Shown here piece by piece: positions 57,794 through 64,000 of a stretch of DNA of 64,000 nucleotides (the first letter of the stretch is position 1; each line of letters starts with the position of its first letter). Origin of the DNA: Methylogaea oryzae (lineage in GTDB: Bacteria > Pseudomonadota > Gammaproteobacteria > Methylococcales > Methylococcaceae); assembly GCF_019669985.1 (NCBI RefSeq), contig NZ_AP019782.1, positions 2,288,001-2,352,000 on the forward strand, read 5' to 3'. Both the position numbers and the translations under genes were made by a program. The notes beneath the pieces are model-generated. The model saw only the letters and a program-made list of their open reading frames with translations. It had not been told where the DNA came from and ran no database searches.

Positions 57794-59476
57794 ATGCCAT
57801 CAACTGAAATCACGTCTTTTGCCCAATTAGCCATCTCAGAACCCTTGCAGCGCGCCATTCAGGAACTCGGTTACGAGGCGCCCTCCCCCATCCAAGCGAA
57901 AAGTATTCCCTGCCTATTGGCCGGCCACGACCTGCTGGGCCAGGCGCAAACCGGCACCGGCAAAACCGCCGCCTTCGCCCTGCCGCTGCTGCAACGCATC
58001 GACGTGACGCAGAAACGCCCGCAAGCCCTGGTGCTGGTGCCGACCCGCGAGCTGGCCATCCAGGTGGCCGAAGCGTTCCAAAGCTACGCCCGCCACATGG
58101 AAGGCTTCCACGTGCTGCCCATTTACGGCGGCCAGTCCATGGACATCCAGCTGCGCCAGCTGCGCCGCGGCGTCCACGTGATCGTCGCAACGCCGGGCCG
58201 CATCATGGACCACATGCGCCGCGAAAGCTTAAGCCTGGACAACCTGGGCGCGGTGGTGTTGGACGAAGCCGACGAGATGTTGAAGATGGGCTTCATCGAC
58301 GACGTGGAATGGATCCTGGAACACACCCCGGACGACCGCCAGGTGGCCCTGTTCTCCGCCACCATGCCGGAAGCGGTGCGCAAAGTGGCCAAGCGCCATT
58401 TGCACAATCCGGAGGAAATCAAGATCGCCTCCAAAGCCGCCACGGTGGACGCCATCGACCAGGTGTACTGGTATTTGTCCGAAAGCCAGAAGCTGGAAGC
58501 CCTCACCCGCCTGCTGGAGGTGGAGGACTTCGACGCCATGATCATCTTCGTGCGCACCAAGACCGCCACGGTGGAATTGGCGGAAAAGCTGGAAGCGCGC
58601 GGCTACTCCGCCTCGCCCCTCAACGGCGACATGAACCAGCAGTTGCGCGAGCGCACCATCGACCGCCTGAAGAAAAAGGCGCTGGACGTGGTGGTGGCCA
58701 CCGACGTGGCGGCCCGCGGCCTGGACGTGGAACGCATGAGCCACGTGGTCAACTACGACATCCCCTACGACACCGAAGCCTACATCCACCGCATCGGCCG
58801 CACCGGCCGCGCCGGACGCAAGGGCAAAGCCATCCTGTTCGTCACCAACCGCGAACGCCGCTTGCTGGGCGCCATCGAAAAAGCCACCCGCAAGCCCATC
58901 AAGGAAATGCAGCTGCCCAGCCGCCACGCCGTGGCCGAGCGCCGCATCGAGCAGTTCAAGCAGATGCTGTCCACCATCGTCGAAGACGAGGATCTGGCTT
59001 TTTTCCGCGACACCGTCACCGACATCGCCCGCGAACAAGGCCTGGAAGTGCTCGACATCGCCGCCGCCCTCACCTGGCAAGCCCAACGGGAACGCCCCTT
59101 CATCGTCGAAGACAGCGTTACCGCGCCGCCGCCGAAAGCGCCCACGCGCGAATTCCGCGAGCGGGACAGGGATCGGGACCGCGACTACGGCGATGCCGAC
59201 AAAAAGCGTAAGAAAAAGGACAAAATCCGCGAAATGGACGCGGACTCCGCCCGTTACCGCATCGAAGTGGGCCGCGAGCACGGCGTGAACCCCAAGGACA
59301 TCGTCGGCGCCATCGCCAACGAAGGCGGCATTCCCGGCAAGCGCATCGGCCACATCAAGCTGCACGACACCTACAGCTTCGTGGACCTGCCGGCCGACCT
59401 GCCGGCGCAGACCGTCAAGGTTCTGCAAAAGCTGTGGGTGCGCAACCGGCAGCTGAACCTGCGGCTGGTCGACTAA
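57794..59476 (+). CDS. deaD: DEAD-box RNA helicase (DeaD/CsdA type)
   Basis: 560 residues. Q motif FAQLAISEPLQRAIQELGYEAPSPIQ, Walker A AQTGTGKT (51-58), DEAD at 157-160, SAT in LFSATMPEAV, and HRIGRTGRAGRKGKA are intact. After the helicase core come a charged linker (RERDRDRDRDYGDADKKRKKKDK) and a C-terminal DbpA-like RNA-binding domain (YRIEVGREHGVNPKDIVGAIANEGGIPGKRIGHI). It unwinds RNA in ribosome assembly and mRNA decay, especially at low temperature. The ATG begins the family N-terminus MPSTEITSF. Confidence 0.94.
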   Translation: MPSTEITSFAQLAISEPLQRAIQELGYEAPSPIQAKSIPCLLAGHDLLGQAQTGTGKTAAFALPLLQRIDVTQKRPQALVLVPTRELAIQVAEAFQSYARHMEGFHVLPIYGGQSMDIQLRQLRRGVHVIVATPGRIMDHMRRESLSLDNLGAVVLDEADEMLKMGFIDDVEWILEHTPDDRQVALFSATMPEAVRKVAKRHLHNPEEIKIASKAATVDAIDQVYWYLSESQKLEALTRLLEVEDFDAMIIFVRTKTATVELAEKLEARGYSASPLNGDMNQQLRERTIDRLKKKALDVVVATDVAARGLDVERMSHVVNYDIPYDTEAYIHRIGRTGRAGRKGKAILFVTNRERRLLGAIEKATRKPIKEMQLPSRHAVAERRIEQFKQMLSTIVEDEDLAFFRDTVTDIAREQGLEVLDIAAALTWQAQRERPFIVEDSVTAPPPKAPTREFRERDRDRDRDYGDADKKRKKKDKIREMDADSARYRIEVGREHGVNPKDIVGAIANEGGIPGKRIGHIKLHDTYSFVDLPADLPAQTVKVLQKLWVRNRQLNLRLVD

Positions 59477-59500
59477 CCGTCTCCCCCGTCCGCCTTTCGG

Positions 59501-59608
59501 CGTTCCCACGCCCGCCGTGGGAACGCAGCCGGCGGCGCGCCCGCATCGGCCGGCCTAGTCAGCCGCCCCCACAACCGGGTGCCGGCGTCACCAACGGCGT
59601 TCCCACGC
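59501..59608. repeat. CGTTCCCACG palindrome and half-copy
   Basis: 10-bp arms 59501-59510 and 59516-59525 with a 5-base loop; a solitary CGTTCCCACGC lies at 59598-59608. Same family as the element at 46414-46521. It fills most of the 166-bp gap between deaD and the YaeQ-like gene and may terminate deaD, though no T run is present. Confidence 0.65.
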
Positions 59609-59642
59609 AAGCCGCGAACGCCAAACCACGGAACCTTCCGCC

Positions 59643-60185
59643 ATGGCCCTCAAAGCGACCGTCTACAAAGCCGAATTGCAAATCGCCGACATGGATCGCG
59701 GCTATTACCAATCCCACAACATCACGCTGGCGCTGCACCCCTCGGAAACCGAGGAGCGCATGATGGTGCGCCTGCTGGCCTTCGCCCTCAACGCCGACGA
59801 GCACTTGCAATTCACCAAAGGCCTCAGCACCGACGACGAACCGGACCTGTGGCGAAAAAGCCTCACCGGCGACATCGACCTGTGGATCGAAGCGGGTCAG
59901 CCGGACGACAAGCGTATCCGCAAAGCCTGCAACCGCGCTGGGCGGGTAATCCTTTACACCTACGGCGCCCGCGGCCCGGCCACCTGGTGGAGCCAGATCA
60001 AGGATAAGCTGACGCGCTTCGACAACCTGACGGTAATCAACCTGCCCAAGGAAGCCACCGACGCCCTCACCGCCATGGCCCGGCGCACCATGCAACTGCA
60101 GTGCACCATTCAGGACGGCCACGCGTGGATCAGCGACAACAGCGGCAACGCGCAGGTGGAACCGGCGATTTGGATGGGCGGCTGA
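59643..60185 (+). CDS. yaeQ: YaeQ-family protein
   Basis: 180 residues, the family length. MALKATVYKAELQIADMDRGYYQSHNITLALHPSETEERMMVRLLAFALNA and the C-terminal VEPAIWMG are characteristic. YaeQ has a PD-(D/E)XK nuclease-like fold but no demonstrated enzymatic role; it was once proposed to suppress rfaH mutants. It stands alone between deaD and a channel gene. Confidence 0.92.
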   Translation: MALKATVYKAELQIADMDRGYYQSHNITLALHPSETEERMMVRLLAFALNADEHLQFTKGLSTDDEPDLWRKSLTGDIDLWIEAGQPDDKRIRKACNRAGRVILYTYGARGPATWWSQIKDKLTRFDNLTVINLPKEATDALTAMARRTMQLQCTIQDGHAWISDNSGNAQVEPAIWMGG

Positions 60186-60259
60186 GCCGTGCGCCAACCC
60201 AGGGGCTGAGGCAAAATAGCCCACCCAGTTAAAGCCGACGCCGGCGGCGGAGCGTTCAA

Positions 60260-61006
60260 GTGGCCGACCAAACCCAGAAAAACCTGTTGGACTCGCCCAT
60301 TGCGACCTGGACGGTCGTTTCGGTGACCATTTACTCCATTCTTTGTTTCTCCATAGAAACCCTCCCCGATCTCGACGCCCGCACCATCACCTTCCTGGAA
60401 TGGTCGGAAGCGTCCGTGGTGGCCTTGTTCACGCTGGAATACGTCTATCGCATCCACTTGGCGGAAAATAAGCTCAGATTCATTTTCAGTTTCTACGGAA
60501 TCATCGATCTGCTGGCCATATTGCCTTTTTACCTGGCCATGGGCATCGATCTGCGGCCCTTAAGGCTGCTGCGCTTCATATGGTTGATTCGCGTACTCAA
60601 GCTGGCGCGTTACAGCACCGCCATCCATCGATTCTCCAGAGCCTTGCTGATGGTCAAGGAAGAGCTGGTCATGTTCGCCCTGGCGATTTTCGTATTTATC
60701 TATCTGGCCGCGTTCGGCATTTTCCATTTCGAACACCAAGCGCAGCCGGACAAATACGCCTCCATATTCGACGCATTCTGGTGGGCGGTGGTTACCCTGA
60801 CGACGGTCGGTTACGGCGATATCTATCCGATAACGCTAGGCGGCCGACTCTTCACATTCGTGATCTTAATGATCGGGCTTTGCCTCGTCACAGTCCCCAC
60901 CGCCATCGTCGCGTCCGCGCTATCGGCCGTGCGGATCGAGGAAGAAGCCGCTCGCCGCCCGCCGCCGGCCGGCAAATCCGATCCCTCCCCCGGCAATCCC
61001 CACTAA
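60260..61006 (+). CDS. Voltage-gated-type potassium channel, 6-TM
   Basis: 248 residues from GTG, with GGAG 7 bases upstream. Helices S1-S4 span ~14-118; S4 carries spaced arginines (RPLRLLRFIWLIRVLKLAR). S5 follows at ~134-156, then the pore loop with selectivity filter TVGYGD (182-187) and S6 (~195-220). A short cytoplasmic tail lacks an RCK or cyclic-nucleotide domain. The product is an inner-membrane K+ channel of the KvAP/Kch-like class. Its 3' end is 9 bases from the convergent radical SAM gene. Confidence 0.92.
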   Translation: MADQTQKNLLDSPIATWTVVSVTIYSILCFSIETLPDLDARTITFLEWSEASVVALFTLEYVYRIHLAENKLRFIFSFYGIIDLLAILPFYLAMGIDLRPLRLLRFIWLIRVLKLARYSTAIHRFSRALLMVKEELVMFALAIFVFIYLAAFGIFHFEHQAQPDKYASIFDAFWWAVVTLTTVGYGDIYPITLGGRLFTFVILMIGLCLVTVPTAIVASALSAVRIEEEAARRPPPAGKSDPSPGNPH

Positions 61007-61015
61007 AGCGCCACC

Positions 61016-62614
61016 TCACATGGTGCTGATAATATCGGTGCGTCCCTTAGCCATATCCTGGGAAAACCGATAGAAGTGATGATGGCAAATGCTTTCCATA
61101 ACGTAATCGAATACCCGCATGGGATAGGGCCGATGCTTAATGAAATTGGCGAGCCGTTTCAGATAAAAGCGCCGCAGCGGCCAGCTTTCCACATGGCGCA
61201 TCAATTTGACGAGCAACAGGCCGGTGAAGGCCCACGACATCGCTAAATATTTGGCTTGCAGCCAACGGGGAATATTGGGCACCCGCACGGCTTCGGCGTT
61301 ATCGTAAAAGCGGCGGCGGATATATAAATCGTCCAGGCGGTCGAAATAGGCGTCCGGCTCGTAGGCGTCGCGCATCAGTTCGGTATACCCCCGGGCCAGT
61401 TGCTCGCGGCTCATATTGGCCGGAATCACGTTCGTGCCATAGTCGGGCGGGTCTTTTTCGTCCAAGCGGCCCGCGGCTTTGAGCCGTTCATACAGCGGGG
61501 TTTTCGGAATCGCCGACAGCAGGCCGACCATGGCGTGCATGATGCCCGACCGCGCCAAAAAGCGCCGATGGACGTCGAAAATGTCGGGCGGGTCCGAATC
61601 GAAGCCGACGATCAAGCCGCAGGTGACCTTGATGCCTTTGCGCTGGATTTTATGAATCCGCTGCAACAGAAACGTTTCGGCCTCCTCCTGGCAAAAACCC
61701 TCCCGCTGCTCGCGCTGGTCGACGTTCTGGAACTTTTTCGTCTCCATCAGCGCCGCCGGGTTGGGGGTTTCGATACCGACGAATACCGTGCGGATATTGG
61801 CCTCGACGAATTTATCCAGCAACTCTTCGTCGTCGGCCAGGTTGATGGAGGCCTCCGTGTGCAGAGACACGAGATAGCCGTGTTGCCGCTGCCATTGCGC
61901 CAGCCGATCCAAAATGGGCAGCAGCGCCTTGCGGTTGCCGATGATATTGTCGTCCACCAGGAACACCGCCATGATGCCGGCGCGGTACCAGGCGTCCAGC
62001 TCCCCGATCACTTGGTCGGCGGTCTTAACGCGGGGCTGCCGCCCGAAGGTGACGATGATGTCGCAAAACTCGCAACGGTAGGGACAACCGCGGGAAATCT
62101 GCAGGCTGCCCTGTAGATAACGGTCGAGCTTGAGCAAATCGAGGCGTTGGGCGGGCACACTGGCCATATCGGTACGCTCGCTCTGCTCGTAGCGGATTTG
62201 ATGGCCGCCAGCGGCCCAATCGCGCAAGAAAACCGGCCAAGTTTGCTCCGCTTCGCCGACAAAAATCACATCGGCCAAACCTTGCAGATAGTCCTCCTGC
62301 ACGGTGATCCACGGCCCGCCCACCGCCAAGAACTTGCCCATCGCTTTCACTTTGCCGGCGATCTCCCGCATCCGCTCGCGCTGGACGACCATGCCGGTCA
62401 AGCCGACGATGTCGGCCCGGGCCACTTCGTCGTAGTCGATGGGCTCCACTGCTTCGTCGAAAATGCGCACCTCGTGTTCCGCCGGCGTCAGCGCGGCCAA
62501 CAGCGCCAAAGCCGCCGTCGGAATGACGGCTTGCCGGCCGAGGATGGGCAGGGAGTGGGTCATGCTCCAAAAGGAAGCGGAAAAGCACGGGTTTATCAGA
62601 ATAATGTTTGCCAT
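61016..62614 (-). CDS. B12-binding radical SAM protein (DUF4070 type)
   Basis: 532 residues. An N-terminal cobalamin-binding-like domain (MANIILINPC to VGGPWITVQEDYLQGLADVIFVGEAE) precedes a radical SAM barrel with C177-x3-C181-x2-C184 in SRGCPYRCEFCDI. The C-terminal ~150 residues (MSREQLARGYTELMRDAYEPDAYFDRLDDLY) match the DUF4070 style seen in hopanoid-methylase-like proteins. The B12 DxHxxG histidine motif is not evident, so cobalamin may bind base-off without a protein ligand or not at all. The substrate is unknown. It is a single-gene unit. Confidence 0.85.
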   Translation of the reverse strand: MANIILINPCFSASFWSMTHSLPILGRQAVIPTAALALLAALTPAEHEVRIFDEAVEPIDYDEVARADIVGLTGMVVQRERMREIAGKVKAMGKFLAVGGPWITVQEDYLQGLADVIFVGEAEQTWPVFLRDWAAGGHQIRYEQSERTDMASVPAQRLDLLKLDRYLQGSLQISRGCPYRCEFCDIIVTFGRQPRVKTADQVIGELDAWYRAGIMAVFLVDDNIIGNRKALLPILDRLAQWQRQHGYLVSLHTEASINLADDEELLDKFVEANIRTVFVGIETPNPAALMETKKFQNVDQREQREGFCQEEAETFLLQRIHKIQRKGIKVTCGLIVGFDSDPPDIFDVHRRFLARSGIMHAMVGLLSAIPKTPLYERLKAAGRLDEKDPPDYGTNVIPANMSREQLARGYTELMRDAYEPDAYFDRLDDLYIRRRFYDNAEAVRVPNIPRWLQAKYLAMSWAFTGLLLVKLMRHVESWPLRRFYLKRLANFIKHRPYPMRVFDYVMESICHHHFYRFSQDMAKGRTDIISTM

Positions 62615-62895
62615 GGCGTAAATCCGTAAACCGCATTCGACGACTTGCCGCAAGTTGTTTCAGGGCCACACCAAGCAGCGGTCAATGTATCCATGGTAAC
62701 CAGCCGCGCCCCAGGCAAACAACCGAGCCAAATCCCGACTGGCCCAACTATCGCCCAAATGGATACACTAGGCCGCCCGTCGACACCAGACGGTGCAAGG
62801 ACACTCTCGCTCGACTCAGCGTTAACGCCACAGGGGAAACGCCCCACGGACCCGCCAGCGGGCTATACATAAGGCACGGAACAAGGAGATTGCCG
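62615..62895. other. Divergent intergenic region; no supported gene
   Basis: 281 bp between the radical SAM gene and the edge ATPase. Sequence is less GC-rich than neighbours. A TATACA (62864-62869) could be a -10 for the ATPase gene; no -35 is clear. No repeats or attachment-site-like sequence were seen. Confidence 0.35.
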
Positions 62896-64000
62896 ATGAC
62901 AGACCACTTCCGCCGGCTAGAAGCCATACCCCTGAGCTGGAACGACCTCAGCAACGACCAGAAAAACGCGGTGGAAGCCGTCTCCGCTTGGCTGGTCAAT
63001 GCCATCGACGCCATACCCGCCCGGCAAGAACGCCACTTCCGCCCGGCCTATCCCTTACCGCTGCTGGATCACAATCGCCGCAGTCAACTGGCTTTCATTG
63101 ACGGCGACCGCGGCACAGGGAAAAGCTCGGTACTGCTGACCTTGCAAAATATGACGATATCGGCTGAACCCGATCACAGCTATGCCAGTGATTTATATGA
63201 AGATCATAAGTTCAACGCTTTTGAGCGTCTGGATAAGCTGAGGCAGCACGTGGTCTGGCTTGAAACCCTGGACATGGAACCCCTGTCGCGGGGCACCAAT
63301 TTGTTCGCCGCCATCCTCGCCCGCATCGCCAAAATGCTGGACGCCGGCCTGCACGGGCTGCCGCCCATCGCCGCCGCCCTGGAAAAGCCGGACGGCCTGG
63401 CCGACGTGCTGGCGAAACTGCACCAGCTGCAAAACGACGCGGCCATCGTATGGGACCGGATGGACGGCACAGGCCAAGGTGGAGATCCTCAAGCACGCGC
63501 CCTCTGGGTAATGCAGGCGGAAAAGGCCGGGCTGGACTTGCACGGCCGGCTTACCGAAGTGCTGGACGGCATTGCCCGCCACCTGCGTTTCGACGGGGTG
63601 GAAAACCCTTTGTTCGTGCTGCCGGTGGACGATTTCGACCTGGCCCCTGCCCATTGTCTGGAACTGCTGCGGCTGATCCGCATGATCACCACGCCCCGGC
63701 TGTTTTTTGTGATTGCTGGCAATACCCGCATCGCCGAGTCGGTGCTTAAGCTGCGCACCGAAGGGGATTTGCTCCGCCTCGTCGAAGGCAAGCCGTCCGA
63801 CAGCAACGAAATGCAGGAGCGCGCCGCCGAAATCGCCGCCAACAATATGCGCAAGCTGGTGCCGCCGGGCCAGCGGGCCATGTTGAAGCGATTGCGCCTG
63901 GAAGAAGCGCTTCGTATTAGGGCGGAGCCTAGGGGGCGTTCGCTCAGGGATCGGCTGGCCGACATTCGTTTCGAGGTCAATCAAGCCCCGACCGATAATC
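62896..64000 (+). CDS. P-loop ATPase, partial (runs off right edge)
   Basis: At least 368 residues, open to the window end. The ATG has AAGGAG 7 bases upstream. After ~60 residues (MTDHFRRLEAIPLSWNDLSN) comes Walker A GDRGTGKS at 70-77 in QLAFIDGDRGTGKSSVLLTL. WLETLDMEPLSRGTNLFAAIL, a Walker B-like LFVLPVDDFDLAP (~239-251) and the arginine/asparagine switch-like FFVIAGNTRIAES (~270-282) follow. This layout resembles KAP/STAND-like NTPases. Function is unknown; such ATPases often sit in accessory or defence loci, which the truncated view cannot confirm. Confidence 0.75.
   Translation, partial: MTDHFRRLEAIPLSWNDLSNDQKNAVEAVSAWLVNAIDAIPARQERHFRPAYPLPLLDHNRRSQLAFIDGDRGTGKSSVLLTLQNMTISAEPDHSYASDLYEDHKFNAFERLDKLRQHVVWLETLDMEPLSRGTNLFAAILARIAKMLDAGLHGLPPIAAALEKPDGLADVLAKLHQLQNDAAIVWDRMDGTGQGGDPQARALWVMQAEKAGLDLHGRLTEVLDGIARHLRFDGVENPLFVLPVDDFDLAPAHCLELLRLIRMITTPRLFFVIAGNTRIAESVLKLRTEGDLLRLVEGKPSDSNEMQERAAEIAANNMRKLVPPGQRAMLKRLRLEEALRIRAEPRGRSLRDRLADIRFEVNQAPTDN

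Noticed and set aside
58229-59509. 426-codon frame antisense to the DEAD-box helicase
   Set aside because: Composition typical of antisense translation (runs of HFV/GDG/HQH); the helicase motifs are unmistakable on the other strand.
61016-62614. Hopanoid C-3 methylase HpnR
   Set aside because: Only the broad B12-radical SAM/DUF4070 layout is visible; no hopanoid genes are adjacent and family-specific residues could not be verified.

Overview
The window is GC-rich, densely coded DNA from a Gram-negative bacterium, almost certainly a gammaproteobacterium. The asd-leuB-leuD-leuC block next to a FimV-type gene, the SurE-Pcm pair, FabI, ArfB and YaeQ all fit that class. A TIGR04073 exosortase-associated protein, a family 2A encapsulin and cobalamin-type radical SAM chemistry would suit a Methylococcales-like or sulfur-active environmental lineage. 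That placement is inference. No rRNA, tRNA, CRISPR array, phage or IS transposase was recognised.

Layout. 1-5.5 kb (minus): partial fimV, asd, leuB, leuD, leuC, then adk; leuC has its own promoter and a terminator-like hairpin directly before its start codon. 5.7-6.9 kb (plus): a TIGR04073 protein and an OmpA-like lipoprotein. 7-14 kb (minus): a Yej/Dpp-type peptide ABC transporter operon whose first and second transporter genes are separated by a complete HepT/MntA (type VII) toxin-antitoxin pair. 14.1-16.7 kb (plus): fabI, arfB and a membrane diguanylate cyclase. 17.1-22.8 kb (plus): a visibly AT-richer tripartite RND efflux operon. 22.8-31.3 kb (minus): an alpha-2-macroglobulin (YfaS-like) operon with a DUF2138 gene and a fused DUF2135-DUF1175 gene; palindromic intergenic repeats have inserted inside the macroglobulin gene. 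31.6-35.8 kb: chromate transporter, PhzF-like isomerase, split YeeE/YedE pair, orphan histidine kinase.

The centrepiece is the sulfur region, 35.9-50.4 kb. A sulfate-binding protein and an OprO/P-type porin run left. A second, tight operon runs right: DUF2292 protein, degenerate EAL-like protein, rhodanese, serine acetyltransferase, family 2A encapsulin shell, a cysteine desulfurase with a ~225-residue disordered N-terminal extension (the expected cargo), then the sulfate ABC transporter CysT-CysW-CysA. Between the two operons lies a 374-bp AT-rich control region with two identical palindromes. The operon is followed by a 3-phosphoglycerate dehydrogenase and an alanine dehydrogenase. Together the genes suggest sulfate uptake, serine and O-acetylserine supply, storage of sulfur inside a protein compartment by desulfuration of cysteine, and reuse of the alanine by-product.

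50.4-64 kb holds mostly isolated genes: LprI-like protein, XRE regulator, SAM hydroxide adenosyltransferase, pcm, surE, an orphan ABC ATPase, DUF488, an unrecognised membrane/coiled-coil pair, a DeaD-type helicase, YaeQ, a voltage-gated-type K+ channel and a B12-binding radical SAM protein. A P-loop ATPase open at the right edge may begin an accessory (possibly defence) locus. Several families of short hairpin repeats (14.96, 24.6, 27.1, 28.1, 31.5, 45.4, 46.4, 49.0-49.2 and 59.5 kb) are scattered through the window.
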